This document shows positions 26,114 to 37,915 of a DNA stretch of 64,000 nt, one piece after another. The notes beneath the pieces were generated by a model. It made no database searches and was not told where the DNA came from. It was given only the letters and a program-made list of their open reading frames with translations. The stretch is from assembly GCF_016909575.1 (NCBI RefSeq), contig NZ_JAFBGA010000009.1, forward strand, positions 62,001-126,000, read 5' to 3'. The stretch's first letter is position 1. The number at the start of each line of letters is the position of its first letter. This DNA is from Streptomyces sp. HB132. Lineage in GTDB: Bacteria; Actinomycetota; Actinomycetes; Streptomycetales; Streptomycetaceae. The position numbers and the translations under genes are program-made.

Positions 26114-26151
26114 CTTTTGCATAAAAGTGCAGGCTTGCGTATAGTCATGCC
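26114..26151 (+). promoter_or_regulatory. argC promoter with two ARG-box-like sites
   Basis: The promoter is TTGCAT (26117-26122), 17-bp spacer, TATAGT (26140-26145). Two 18-bp ARG-box-like sequences, CTTTTGCATAAAAGTGCA (26114-26131) and CTTGCGTATAGTCATGCC (26134-26151), are separated by 2 bp and cover both promoter elements. This fits repression by hexameric ArgR, encoded at the end of the same operon. Confidence 0.8.
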
Positions 26152-26159
26152 ATCGATGA

Positions 26160-27200
<1,041 letters not shown>

Positions 27201-27288
27201 GCGACGCCCATGCGGCCGTCGGGCCGCGGGCCATGAGGAATGCCGTGCGGCTCTGCCGTGCGTGCGGAGAAACGAACGAGGAGATGCA

Positions 27289-28443
27289 GTGAGCGTCACG
27301 GCAGCCAAGGGATTCACGGCGGCGGGCATCGCCGCCGGAATCAAGGAGAGCGGCGGACCGGACCTGGCCCTCGTGGTCAACAACGGCCCCCGCCGCGCCG
27401 CCGCGGGCGTCTTCACCTCCAACCGCGTCAAGGCCGCCCCCGTCCTCTGGTCGGAACAGGTCCTCAGGGGCGGCGAAGTGACCGCCGTCGTCCTCAACTC
27501 CGGTGGTGCCAACGCCTGTACGGGCCCCCAGGGCTTCCAGGACACCCACGCCACCGCGGAGAAGGCCGCCGAGGTCCTCGGTGGCCACAGCGCGGGCGAG
27601 ATCGCGGTCGCGTCGACCGGGCTCATCGGCCTGACACTCCCGATGGACAAACTGCTGCCCGGTATCGGGACGGCGGCCGCCGCCCTCAGCGATCACGGTG
27701 GCGAGAAGGCCGCCATCGCCATCAAGACCACGGACACGGTCCACAAGACCGCCGTCGCGGGCGGCGAGGGCTGGACCGTCGGCGGCATGGCCAAGGGCGC
27801 GGGGATGCTCGCCCCCGGACTCGCCACCATGCTGGTCGTCCTCACCACCGACGCCGACGTCGAAGCGTCCGCGCTCGACACGTCGCTGCGCGCCGCCACC
27901 CGCACCACCTTCGACCGGGTCGACTCCGACGGCTGCATGTCGACCAACGACACCGTGCTGCTGCTCGCCTCCGGGGCGAGCGGAGTCACCCCCGAGGGGG
28001 CCGAGTTCGACCAGGCCGTGCAGAGTGTCTGCGCCGACCTGGCCCGGCAGTTGATCGGCGACGCCGAGGGCGCCTCCAAGGACATCCGGATCGAGGTGGT
28101 CAACGCGGCCACCGAGGACGACGCGGTCGAGGTGGGCCGCAGCATCGCCCGTAACAACCTCCTCAAGTGCGCCATCCACGGCGAGGACCCCAACTGGGGC
28201 CGCGTCCTCTCCGCGATCGGCACCACGAAGGCCGCCTTCGAGCCCGACCGGCTGAACGTCGCGATCAACGACGTCTGGGTGTGCAGGAACGGCAGCGTCG
28301 GCGAGGACCGCGACCTGGTCGACATGCGCTACCGGGAGGTCAGGATCACCGCGGACCTCGCGGCGGGGGACGAGTCCGCCGTCATCTGGGCCAACGACCT
28401 GACCGCCGAGTACGTCCACGAGAACAGCGCGTACAGCTCATGA
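27289..28443 (+). CDS. argJ: Bifunctional ornithine acetyltransferase / N-acetylglutamate synthase
   Basis: ArgJ recycles the acetyl group from N-acetylornithine to glutamate (and can use acetyl-CoA), making the pathway cyclic. The 384-residue precursor cleaves itself at a conserved Ala-Thr bond, visible in [17 protein letters not shown]; Thr180 becomes the beta-chain N-terminus and nucleophile. [10 protein letters not shown] and [10 protein letters not shown] are further signatures. The GTG at 27289 has GAGGAG 5-8 nt upstream; the GTG at 27262 is inferior. The stop overlaps argB by 4 bp. Confidence 0.97.
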   Translation: MSVTAAKGFTAAGIAAGIKESGGPDLALVVNNGPRRAAAGVFTSNRVKAAPVLWSEQVLRGGEVTAVVLNSGGANACTGPQGFQDTHATAEKAAEVLGGHSAGEIAVASTGLIGLTLPMDKLLPGIGTAAAALSDHGGEKAAIAIKTTDTVHKTAVAGGEGWTVGGMAKGAGMLAPGLATMLVVLTTDADVEASALDTSLRAATRTTFDRVDSDGCMSTNDTVLLLASGASGVTPEGAEFDQAVQSVCADLARQLIGDAEGASKDIRIEVVNAATEDDAVEVGRSIARNNLLKCAIHGEDPNWGRVLSAIGTTKAAFEPDRLNVAINDVWVCRNGSVGEDRDLVDMRYREVRITADLAAGDESAVIWANDLTAEYVHENSAYSS

Positions 28444-29366
28444 GCGCCGCGAGGAAGCACACCGCGCTGCCCAAGGCGCAGATCCTCATCGAGGCACTGC
28501 CCTGGCTCACCCGGCACAACGGCAAGACCGTCGTCATCAAGTTCGGCGGCAACGCCATGATCGACGAGGATCTCAAGGCCGCCTTCGCCCAGGACGTCGT
28601 GTTCCTGCGGCACGCAGGTCTCAAGCCCGTCGTGGTGCACGGCGGCGGCCCGCAGATCAGCGCACAGCTCGACAAGCAGGGCCTGGTCAGCGAGTTCAAG
28701 GCCGGGCTGCGCGTCACCACGCCCGAGGCCATGGACGTCGTGCGCATGGTGCTGGCCGGGCAGGTCCAGCGTGAGCTCGTCGGGCTGCTGAACCAGCACG
28801 GCCCGCTCGCCGTCGGCATGACCGGCGAGGACGCCCACACGATCACCGCCACCCGGCACCGCCCCATGATCGACGGCGAGGCCGTCGACATCGGCCGGGT
28901 CGGTGAGATCACCGCCATCGACACCGGAGCGATCCAGGCACTGCTGGACGACGGCCGGATCCCGGTCATCTCCTCCATCGCGCGCTCGGCGGAGGACAAC
29001 CACGTCTACAACGTCAACGCCGACACCGCGGCCGCCGCACTCGCCGCCGCGCTGAACGCCGAGACGCTGATGGTCCTCACCGACGTCGAGGGCCTCTACG
29101 AGGACTGGCCGCACAGCGACGACGTCATCAGCCGTCTCACCGCCACCGAGCTGGAGAAGCTGCTGCCCGACCTCTCCAGCGGCATGGTGCCCAAGATGCA
29201 GGGCTGCCTCCACGCCGTACGCAACGGTGTCGAGACCGCCCGTGTCATCGACGGCCGGGTCCAGCACTCGATCCTGCTGGAGATCTTCACCGACGAGGGG
29301 ATCGGCACGATGGTCGTGCCCGACGCGGTCTCCGTCGCACAGCCCGACGCAGAGGGGGAGTCATGA
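28440..29366 (+). CDS. argB: N-acetylglutamate kinase
   Basis: ArgB phosphorylates N-acetylglutamate, the usual arginine-feedback step. The 308-residue amino-acid-kinase-fold protein shows [38 protein letters not shown] and [15 protein letters not shown]. The N-terminal extension before the kinase core (residues 1-28) is typical of arginine-inhibitable, hexameric enzymes. It is coupled to argJ and argD through ATGA overlaps at both ends. Confidence 0.98.
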   Translation: MSAARKHTALPKAQILIEALPWLTRHNGKTVVIKFGGNAMIDEDLKAAFAQDVVFLRHAGLKPVVVHGGGPQISAQLDKQGLVSEFKAGLRVTTPEAMDVVRMVLAGQVQRELVGLLNQHGPLAVGMTGEDAHTITATRHRPMIDGEAVDIGRVGEITAIDTGAIQALLDDGRIPVISSIARSAEDNHVYNVNADTAAAALAAALNAETLMVLTDVEGLYEDWPHSDDVISRLTATELEKLLPDLSSGMVPKMQGCLHAVRNGVETARVIDGRVQHSILLEIFTDEGIGTMVVPDAVSVAQPDAEGES

Positions 29367-30559
29367 GCAACGAGGAGTTCGCACAGCGCTGGCAGGGCGC
29401 GCTGATGGACAACTACGGAACCCCGCAGCTGCCCCTGGTGCGCGGCGCGGGCGCCCTGGTGTGGGACGCGGACGGGAACGAGTACCTCGACTTCGTCGGA
29501 GGGATCGCGGTCAACGCGCTCGGTCACGCCCATCCCGCGGTGGTCGCGGCCGTCTCCACCCAGATCGCGTCCCTCGGCCACGTCTCCAACCTCTACACCG
29601 CCGAGCCCCCCATCGCGCTCGCCGAGCGGCTGCTGCAGCTCTTCGGCCGCACGGGCAGGGTCTTCTTCTGCAACTCCGGCGCGGAGGCCAACGAAGCGGC
29701 CTTCAAGATCGGCCGGCTGACCGGGCGCACGCACATGGTGGCCACCGACGGCGGCTTCCACGGCCGGACCATGGGCAGCCTCGCCCTGACCGGCCAGCCC
29801 GGGAAGCGCGCGCCCTTCCTGCCGCTGCCCGGCGACGTCACACACGTGCCGTACGGCGATGTCGAGGCCCTCCGGGCCGCGGTGACGACCGACACGGCCC
29901 TGCTGGTCGTCGAGCCCGTCCAGGGAGAGAACGGCGTGGTCGTGCCGCCCAAGGGCTATCTGGAGGCGGCGAGGGAGATCACGCGTGCCACCGGCACGCT
30001 GCTCGTCCTGGACGAGGTGCAGACCGGGATCGGCCGCTGCGGCCACTGGTTCGAGCACCAGGCACACCAGGGCGTCGAGCCCGACGTGGTCACCCTGGCC
30101 AAGGGGCTCGGAGGCGGACTGCCGATCGGAGCCGCCGTCGCCTTCGGGGACGCGGCCGACCTCCTGAAGCCAGGTCAGCACGGCACGACGTTCGGCGGCA
30201 ACCCCGTCGCCTGCGCAGCCGGCCTCGCCGTGCTGGACACCCTGGCGGCCGACGGTGCGCTGGACGAGGTGAAGCGGCTCGGTGAGCGGATCCGGGAGGG
30301 CGTCGAGGGTCTCGGGCACCCGTTGGTCTCCCACGTCCGCGGCTCGGGACTGCTGCTGGGTATCGTGCTCACCGGGCCCCTCGCACCGAAGGTGCAGCAG
30401 GCGGCCCAGGGAGCCGGACTCCTGGTGAACGCACCCGCCCCCGACGTCGTACGGCTCATGCCGCCGCTGATCATCGGTGACGCCGAGGTGGACGCGTTCC
30501 TGCGGATTCTGCCGGGCGCTCTCGACGCGGCTTACGGGGACGGACGATCCGGGGAGTGA
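29363..30559 (+). CDS. argD: Acetylornithine aminotransferase
   Basis: ArgD converts N-acetylglutamate semialdehyde to N-acetylornithine with PLP and glutamate. The 398-residue class III aminotransferase has the PLP lysine in [15 protein letters not shown] (Lys247), the phosphate-binding [13 protein letters not shown], and [11 protein letters not shown]. The ATG overlaps the argB stop by 4 bp. It lies immediately before argR, with a 25-bp gap. Confidence 0.97.
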   Translation: MSNEEFAQRWQGALMDNYGTPQLPLVRGAGALVWDADGNEYLDFVGGIAVNALGHAHPAVVAAVSTQIASLGHVSNLYTAEPPIALAERLLQLFGRTGRVFFCNSGAEANEAAFKIGRLTGRTHMVATDGGFHGRTMGSLALTGQPGKRAPFLPLPGDVTHVPYGDVEALRAAVTTDTALLVVEPVQGENGVVVPPKGYLEAAREITRATGTLLVLDEVQTGIGRCGHWFEHQAHQGVEPDVVTLAKGLGGGLPIGAAVAFGDAADLLKPGQHGTTFGGNPVACAAGLAVLDTLAADGALDEVKRLGERIREGVEGLGHPLVSHVRGSGLLLGIVLTGPLAPKVQQAAQGAGLLVNAPAPDVVRLMPPLIIGDAEVDAFLRILPGALDAAYGDGRSGE

Positions 30560-30584
30560 CGATCCGGAGAATGAGGCGACGACG

Positions 30585-31121
30585 ATGACCGAGGCGCAGG
30601 AAACCGACCACGGCGGGCCGTCGGTGCCGCAGACCCGCACGGCACGCCACCGCAGGATCGTGGACATCCTGAACCGCCAGCCGGTGCGCTCCCAGAGCCA
30701 GCTGGCCAGGCTGCTGTCCGACGACGGGCTGAGCGTCACCCAGGCGACGCTCTCCCGCGACCTGGACGAGCTGGGCGCGGTGAAGATCCGCAACACCGGC
30801 GGCGAGCTGATCTACGCGGTGCCGAGCGAGGGCGGTTTCCGCACCCCGCAGGCGCCGCTCGGCGGGTCCGCCAAGGAGGAGCGGATGCGCAGGCTCTCGG
30901 CCGAGCTGCTCATCTCGGCGGAGGCCTCGGCCAACCTCGTGGTGCTGCGCACGCCTCCGGGCGCCGCGCAGTTCCTCGCCTCGGCCATCGACCAGGCCGA
31001 GCTCCAGGCGATCCTCGGCACGATCGCCGGGGACGACACGCTGATGCTGATCAGCCGTGACCCGAAGGGTGGCCAGGCGCTGGCCGACCACCTCCTGCGG
31101 CTCGCCCAGAACGACCGCTGA
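30585..31121 (+). CDS. argR: Arginine repressor ArgR
   Basis: The 178-residue regulator has an N-terminal winged helix ([20 protein letters not shown] to [20 protein letters not shown]) and a C-terminal arginine-binding hexamerisation domain ([32 protein letters not shown]). It should bind ARG boxes with arginine as corepressor, including those before argC and argH. ATG 30585 has GAGGCGAC upstream; the longer frame runs into argD. Its place as last gene of the operon gives negative feedback on its own synthesis. Confidence 0.96.
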   Translation: MTEAQETDHGGPSVPQTRTARHRRIVDILNRQPVRSQSQLARLLSDDGLSVTQATLSRDLDELGAVKIRNTGGELIYAVPSEGGFRTPQAPLGGSAKEERMRRLSAELLISAEASANLVVLRTPPGAAQFLASAIDQAELQAILGTIAGDDTLMLISRDPKGGQALADHLLRLAQNDR

Positions 31122-31128
31122 GCGGCCG

Positions 31129-31851
31129 TCAGTAGCGGGTGATCGCGGTCGGTCCGGACGCCGTCCCGACCGCGATGTGCGGCCGGCGGACCGGGTCGGC
31201 CCAGGCCAGGATCCGGTCCATGGCGGCCGCCGGCACGGACACGCAGCCGGCGGTCGCACCCTTCCCGTCGACGTGGAGGAAGATCCCGGCGCCCCTGCCC
31301 CGTACCGGCCGGTGGTAGTTGAAGCCGATGACGAGCGCACGGGCGTACTGGGTGGGGTAGCCGACGAGGTGTTCGGCCTCCTCCGCGCGGCAGTCCTCGG
31401 GCCGCGGGTCCACCCAGCGGTTGTAGGACCGGGACGCGTTGTCCTGGCACCACCACGAGCTCTCGGCGACCCGGCGGTACGGGTACCGGGTCCCGGGCGG
31501 GGCGGCCCCGGTACCGAAGGCGTACGGCAGGTCGTACAGACCGGTGGGCGTGGTGTTCGTGCCCTGGGTACGGGTGGCGCCGTCGGCCAGGCCGTTCGCC
31601 CCGAAACGGCCGGGCGCCGAACCGGCCGCCACCCAGCCGCGCCCGCGCCGGTCCCACCAGGTGACCGTGCCCGTCGTGGAGTCGGTGCCGGCGGCCTCGG
31701 CGGTGATCAGCTGCGTACCCCCGCCCGTGTCCGCCAGCCGCTCCGGCAGGGGCGGTGGCCCGGCGGGGAGCGCCGCGAGCGAGCCGGCCAGGGCCAGGAG
31801 GACCGACGCGGTCACCACGAGTCTGCGCATGCTCCGGACCGTACGGCTCAT
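31129..31851 (-). CDS. Secreted L,D-transpeptidase (YkuD-like) family protein
   Basis: A ~240-residue exported protein: a positively charged start and hydrophobic signal (LVVTASVLLALAGSLAALPA), then a C-terminal catalytic region with HVDGKGATAGCVSVP, matching the HxxxGxxxSxGCxS/T signature with catalytic Cys. It would remodel peptidoglycan cross-links outside the membrane. GLYDLPYAFG is another typical element. The start is ambiguous between 31851 and an internal ATG at 31830; both give a good signal peptide. It is convergent with argR, only 7 bp apart. Confidence 0.83.
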   Translation of the reverse strand: MSRTVRSMRRLVVTASVLLALAGSLAALPAGPPPLPERLADTGGGTQLITAEAAGTDSTTGTVTWWDRRGRGWVAAGSAPGRFGANGLADGATRTQGTNTTPTGLYDLPYAFGTGAAPPGTRYPYRRVAESSWWCQDNASRSYNRWVDPRPEDCRAEEAEHLVGYPTQYARALVIGFNYHRPVRGRGAGIFLHVDGKGATAGCVSVPAAAMDRILAWADPVRRPHIAVGTASGPTAITRY

Positions 31852-31894
31852 GGCGGCCCGGCCCCACCGCGCCTGCTCCGTACGGCTCAGTGAC

Positions 31895-32494
31895 TCACCC
31901 CGCGGCGGGCGCGGGCATCACGGGCAGCGGCAGGGGGAGTCCCGGCAGTCCGTCGATGCTGGTGGCGATGTCCTGCTTCTTCTCGAAGTACCGGCTCAGG
32001 CTCTCGTCGTCCTCGCGCCGGAAACGGTCGGCGTGCAGGGAGCGGTCCTCGTCGTACGACATGAAGGGCACCGCGTAGCCGCAGCTGTCCCGGATGAGTT
32101 CGGCCGTCACCACGATGACCGCGCGCAGACCGTGGGGGGTCGGGTCGATCCCGGGGAAATGGGCGAGCAGGGCGGGGAAGCGTGGGTCGTCACGGAAGAC
32201 CGGCTCCCCGCGCCCGTGGACGCGGACGATGTTCGGAGGGCCCTGGAAGGCGCACCACATCAGCGTGATGCGCCCGTTCTCCCGCAGGTGCGCGATGGTC
32301 TCGGCGGTACTGCCGGCGAAGTCGAGGTAAGCCACCGTCTGTTCGTCCACGACGGCGAACGACCCGCTCATGCCCTTGGGCGACAGGTTGACCGTGCCGT
32401 CGCCGTCCAGGGGCGAGGTGGCGGTGAAGAAGATGTGCTGCTCCTCGATGAAGGTGCGCAGCCGTCCCTCGATGCGATCATGCGTTTTTCCCAT
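31895..32494 (-). CDS. Pyridoxamine 5'-phosphate oxidase-family flavin-binding protein
   Basis: A 199-residue protein with the split-barrel FMN-binding fold: FIEEQHIFFTATSPLDGDGT, VNLSPKGMSGSFAVVDEQT, YLDFAGSTAETIAHLRENGR and MWCAFQGPPNIVRVHG. It probably binds FMN or F420; the substrate is unknown, and it should not be taken for the true PdxH. The C-terminus is a proline-rich tail. It lies between the L,D-transpeptidase and HEAT-repeat genes on the same strand. Confidence 0.88.
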   Translation of the reverse strand: MGKTHDRIEGRLRTFIEEQHIFFTATSPLDGDGTVNLSPKGMSGSFAVVDEQTVAYLDFAGSTAETIAHLRENGRITLMWCAFQGPPNIVRVHGRGEPVFRDDPRFPALLAHFPGIDPTPHGLRAVIVVTAELIRDSCGYAVPFMSYDEDRSLHADRFRREDDESLSRYFEKKQDIATSIDGLPGLPLPLPVMPAPAAG

Positions 32495-32536
32495 GGGTCG
32501 GATTATCTGCCTCCCCGCGCCCTGGGGGCAGCGGTT

Positions 32537-33931
32537 TCAACCACCCGAGGGTGGCAGCGGCTCGTACCGGGCGCGCTGTGCCTCGTGGGCGACCTCGGGG
32601 TCGTCGTCGTCCTCCAGCGTGGCCAGCACGCGCTTACGCAGAGCGAGGCTGTGGGCGCAGAGCAGGCGGAGGCCGGACCGCCGCACGTGCCGGGGGCGGC
32701 CGGGGGCCAACAGATCGGCCAGCCACGCCTCGGGGACCAGCAGGACGTACGGGACGAGCGCCTTCCGGGCGGTGCGCACCACCGGCGGATGCGGGTCGTT
32801 CATGACGGCCATCAGCTCGTCGGGGGAGACCGCGCCCAGCATGAGCAGCGAGGCGAGAGCCGCTGCGCGCACCCGGCCCTCCGGATGGGCCGTCAGCGGC
32901 CGCAGCAGGGCCGTCGCGTCGGAGGCTCCGGACTCGGTCAGGCCGAACAGCGCTCCCGGAGACAGGCCGGGCGCGGTGGGGTCGGCGCACAGCGCGCGGT
33001 AGATCTCCTGCGGGTCCCGGCCCTCCAGTCGCAGGACCAGACGGGCGGCGGAGCGCACGCGGGCCGACGGATCGGCCAGGCGGGGGACAGCCTCCGGGCC
33101 ACGGCCCGCCCGGTGCAGTGCCGTCACCGCGGAGGACCGCGCCACGGCGGAGGAAGCGGTGAGCAGCGGATCGAGGAGACGCTCCGGGTCACCTGCGGTG
33201 ACCCGGGCCAGCAGGGCGCCGGCGCACAGGTGCCGGACGTCCCGGTCCGGAGCGGTGAGGACGAGTTCCGTGAGTCCGGCGGGCGTGAGCAGTCCCTGCT
33301 CCAGGGACATCTGCGTGCCGAGGATCCGGACGCGGGGCACATGGCTCGCGCGGAGCCGGCCCGCCAGTCCGGCCGGCCGGGGCCCGGCGGCGGCCAGAAC
33401 CCGTTCCAGGGCCCAGCCGCCGTGCGGGCGCAGGCTCATGCGCAGGGCCAGGGGCAGCAGAGCCGAGGGATCCGCCTCCTGCGTGCGCAGGGCCGCGTCC
33501 ACGATGCGGCGGGCCCGTTCCCGTACCCGTATGTGACGGTCGGCGCAGCGGACCAGGAGCAGGGGCAGCAGTGCGGGCCTCCCGGCGGCGAAGGCCAGCG
33601 CGGCCCCGCGCACCTGCCACCGGTAGCTGCACAGCGCGATCACGGTCTCCGCCTCGCCGGGCGGGAACCGTGACCAGGTGACGTCGTGGGCCTCCTCGTC
33701 CCATTGGGGTGCGGCGGCCCGGTCGACGGATCCGCGACGGCCCGTACGTCGCTCGTGGAGCGGAGGCCGGACGCGCCCCCGGCGCGCGGTCGCCGACGCC
33801 ATCTCCCGGTCGAGGCCGTCCCACGCCTGCGGATCGGCGGTGTCCATGGCCTGTGCCAGGGGCTTGCCGAGCAGAAGCCGGTCCGCCGGCGTGAGGTACC
33901 GCGTGGCGGACAGGGGAATCAGGTGCCGCAT
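32537..33931 (-). CDS. HEAT-repeat-like protein
   Basis: A 464-residue, Ala/Leu/Arg-rich helical protein with repeated helix-pair units (for example AVARSSAVTALHRAGRGPEA, SARVRSAARLVLRLEGRD, EGRVRAAALASLLMLGAVSP, PPVVRTARKALVPYVLLVPE), so a protein-interaction scaffold is likely. No catalytic motif is seen. ATG 33931 is chosen; a TTG at 33979 extends the frame but lies inside the argH -35 region. The gene is divergent from argH. Confidence 0.78.
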   Translation of the reverse strand: MRHLIPLSATRYLTPADRLLLGKPLAQAMDTADPQAWDGLDREMASATARRGRVRPPLHERRTGRRGSVDRAAAPQWDEEAHDVTWSRFPPGEAETVIALCSYRWQVRGAALAFAAGRPALLPLLLVRCADRHIRVRERARRIVDAALRTQEADPSALLPLALRMSLRPHGGWALERVLAAAGPRPAGLAGRLRASHVPRVRILGTQMSLEQGLLTPAGLTELVLTAPDRDVRHLCAGALLARVTAGDPERLLDPLLTASSAVARSSAVTALHRAGRGPEAVPRLADPSARVRSAARLVLRLEGRDPQEIYRALCADPTAPGLSPGALFGLTESGASDATALLRPLTAHPEGRVRAAALASLLMLGAVSPDELMAVMNDPHPPVVRTARKALVPYVLLVPEAWLADLLAPGRPRHVRRSGLRLLCAHSLALRKRVLATLEDDDDPEVAHEAQRARYEPLPPSGG

Positions 33932-33944
33932 GAGCGCAGCATAG

Positions 33945-35564
<1,620 letters not shown>

Positions 35565-35627
35565 TTCGCACGCATCGCGGGCTACGTTGACGGGAAGGCG
35601 TTCGGAACCGACCCAGAGGAGCCCGCG

Positions 35628-36599
35628 ATGCCCTTCGCCCGCCTGAACCGAGCGACCACCCCGACCTCCCACATCGGGCTCGGCCTGGCCGCCGTCGGCA
35701 GGCCCGGTTACATCACCCCGCACCGTGACCGCGATCTGCCCGGCGACCGCGGCGTCGACGTGCTTCGCGCCCGCACCCACGAACTCCTGGACGCCGCCTA
35801 CGCCCAGGGCGTGCGCTATTTCGACGCCGCGCGCTCCTACGGTCGCGCCGAGGAGTTCCTCGCCGAGTGGCTGACCATCCGTCCCGACGTCACGGATGTG
35901 GTCATCGGGAGCAAGTGGGGCTACACCTACACCGGCGACTGGCGCGTGGACGCCGAGACGCACGAGGTGAAGGACCACGGACTCGCCGCCTTCGAACGGC
36001 AGCGCGACGAGACGGCCGCACTGCTCGGCGACCGGCTCGATCTCTACCAGATCCATTCGGTGACCGCCGACAGCCCCGCGCTGACCGACAAGGGCCTGCA
36101 CGCGCGCCTCGCCGAGCTGGCGGCCGGAGGCACCACGGTCGGCTTCTCCGCGAGCGGCCCCGGACAGGCCGACGCCATCCGGGCAGCCCTCGCCGTGACC
36201 GTGGACGGTGAGCCCCTCTTCCGGACCGTCCAGGCCACCTACAACGCCCTGGAGACCTCCGCCGGAGCGGCACTCGCCGAGGCGCACGACGCGGGACTCA
36301 CCGTGATCGTGAAGGAGGTCATGGCCAACGGGCGGCTCGCCGGGACCGAGGCGCCCGCAGTCGTACGGGAGATCGGCGCCGACGCCGGGCTGGACGCGGA
36401 CGCCGTCGCCCTGGCGCTGGTGCTCCACCAGCCGTGGGCCGGAGTCGTCCTGTCCGGCGCGGTCACCGTCACCCAGCTGGCGGCCAATCTGCACGCGCCG
36501 CTGCTCGACCTGGACCCGGACCGGCTGGACAGGCTCGCCGCCCTGGTGGAGGAGCCGGAGGCCTACTGGCGCCACCGCGCCTCGCTGCCCTGGACCTGA
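35628..36599 (+). CDS. Aldo/keto reductase family oxidoreductase
   Basis: A 323-residue (alpha/beta)8 protein: RYFDAARSYGRAEEFLAEWL holds the catalytic Asp and Tyr, VVIGSKWGYTYTGDW the Lys, and LYQIHSV the His. The C-terminal half keeps VVLSGAVTVTQLAANLHA. It probably uses NADPH; the substrate is unknown. The ATG is preceded by GAGGAGCC. It starts 63 bp after argH and may be partly co-transcribed with it. Confidence 0.9.
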   Translation: MPFARLNRATTPTSHIGLGLAAVGRPGYITPHRDRDLPGDRGVDVLRARTHELLDAAYAQGVRYFDAARSYGRAEEFLAEWLTIRPDVTDVVIGSKWGYTYTGDWRVDAETHEVKDHGLAAFERQRDETAALLGDRLDLYQIHSVTADSPALTDKGLHARLAELAAGGTTVGFSASGPGQADAIRAALAVTVDGEPLFRTVQATYNALETSAGAALAEAHDAGLTVIVKEVMANGRLAGTEAPAVVREIGADAGLDADAVALALVLHQPWAGVVLSGAVTVTQLAANLHAPLLDLDPDRLDRLAALVEEPEAYWRHRASLPWT

Positions 36600-36715
36600 G
36601 CCGGCAGGCCCGCGCGGGGCGGGACCCGGGCGCCCGCCCAGGCCCGAGCCGCCGCACCTGCCCGCCCGCCCGGCTGCGCCCGTTCACGCTCGAGCCGCCG
36701 GACTGCTCCGTCCGC

Positions 36716-37216
36716 TCACGCCCAGTCGGCGAGCACCTCGAAGTCCGCCCGCACCAGCCCCACCCAAGGGTCGATCCGCCTCAGCAGGGCCCGCCCCGGG
36801 TGGTGGGCGGCGACCCAGGCCGTGTCGAGGTCCGTGATCTCGTCGTCCACCCAGGCGAACGGACGTCCGTCCGCGTAGTCGACGACGTACCGCGTCTTCC
36901 AGTACGTCCCGTCCACCGTCACCGCGTGCATCGCGGGCCAGTCGATGTACGGCAGCGGGGGCAGCCCGATGCGGGGGCCGACCCACTCGTTCGCCTCGTC
37001 CTTCCAGGTGGTCGCCCAGACGAGTTCGTACCGGTCGGCGAGAGCCAGCAACTCACCGCCGTGGCCCGGGCTGAGCAGTACGGGCAGGGGCACCCCGGTC
37101 GTCCACCCCGTCGGCCGCATCAGGTGGCGCGTGTAGCCCTCGGGGGCGGTGGGGAGGGACAGCGCCGCATAGGGGTTGAGCGGACCGTCGATGTCGATCA
37201 GCAGCAGCGGCTTCAT
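36716..37216 (-). CDS. HAD-superfamily hydrolase-like protein
   Basis: A 166-residue protein beginning LLLIDIDGPLNPY, a DxDG motif I of HAD phosphatases. WATTWKDEANEWVGP can serve as motif II, and FAWVDDEITDLD carries the acidic motif IV. The cap domain is minimal. The target molecule is unknown. No clear ribosome binding site precedes the ATG. It is convergent with the aldo/keto reductase and divergent from the TetR gene. Confidence 0.8.
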   Translation of the reverse strand: MKPLLLIDIDGPLNPYAALSLPTAPEGYTRHLMRPTGWTTGVPLPVLLSPGHGGELLALADRYELVWATTWKDEANEWVGPRIGLPPLPYIDWPAMHAVTVDGTYWKTRYVVDYADGRPFAWVDDEITDLDTAWVAAHHPGRALLRRIDPWVGLVRADFEVLADWA

Positions 37217-37363
37217 GGCGCCATGGTGCCCCGCCGGACCCCTGGCGACCCGCGCGACGACGCACCGGCCGCGGACGCGGCGGCCGACGCGTCCGAGCTC
37301 GAAGCGGCTGGACACGGCCTGCGCAATGATACGTTCATGTCTCAAATGGGCTAGTTTCGTCTC

Positions 37364-37915
37364 ATGACTCTTGATCGTGAGCAGGTGCTGCGGAGCGCCG
37401 CCGCCCTGCTGACCCGCAAGTCCACGGCGACCATGGACGAGGTCGCACGAGCGGCCGGCATCGGCCGCGCCACCCTGCACCGGCACTTCGCGGGGCGCGA
37501 TGCCCTGGTCGGGGCGCTGGAGAACCTCGGCATCCAGGAGTTCGAAGCCGCTCTGGACGCGGCCCGACTCGAGGAGGGCGGCGCCGAGGAGGGGCTGCGG
37601 CGGCTGATCACGGCCGTTCAGCCCGGTGCGGGACTGCTGTCCTTCCTCGTCACCGAGAACCAGCTGTTCGAGGGCGACCACGTCAACGAGGGCTGGAGCC
37701 GTCTCGACGCCCGGGTGTCGGCCTTCTTCCGTCGCGGCCAGGAGCGCGGAGAGTTCCGGATCGACCTCACCCCGGCCTGGCTGACCGAGGCCCTGTACGG
37801 CCTGATCGGCAGCTGCGCCTGGTCCGTGCAGGCGGGCCGGGTCGCTTCGCAGGACTTCCCGTACATGATCGTCGAGTTGCTCCTGGGCGGAGCACGCCGG
37901 AGCGTGGAGAAATGA
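37364..37915 (+). CDS. TetR-family transcriptional regulator
   Basis: A 183-residue repressor with the N-terminal TetR HTH (AAALLTRKSTATMDEVARAA, GIGRATLHRHFAGRDALVGA) and an all-helical ligand domain. The ATG overlaps the copy of GTCTCA at its own start, and a TAGTTT hexamer at 37352-37357 ends 6 nt upstream, so the mRNA is probably leaderless. GTCTCA occurs twice in this promoter region and could be part of the operator. It overlaps the efflux gene by 4 bp and very probably controls it. Confidence 0.93.
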   Translation: MTLDREQVLRSAAALLTRKSTATMDEVARAAGIGRATLHRHFAGRDALVGALENLGIQEFEAALDAARLEEGGAEEGLRRLITAVQPGAGLLSFLVTENQLFEGDHVNEGWSRLDARVSAFFRRGQERGEFRIDLTPAWLTEALYGLIGSCAWSVQAGRVASQDFPYMIVELLLGGARRSVEK

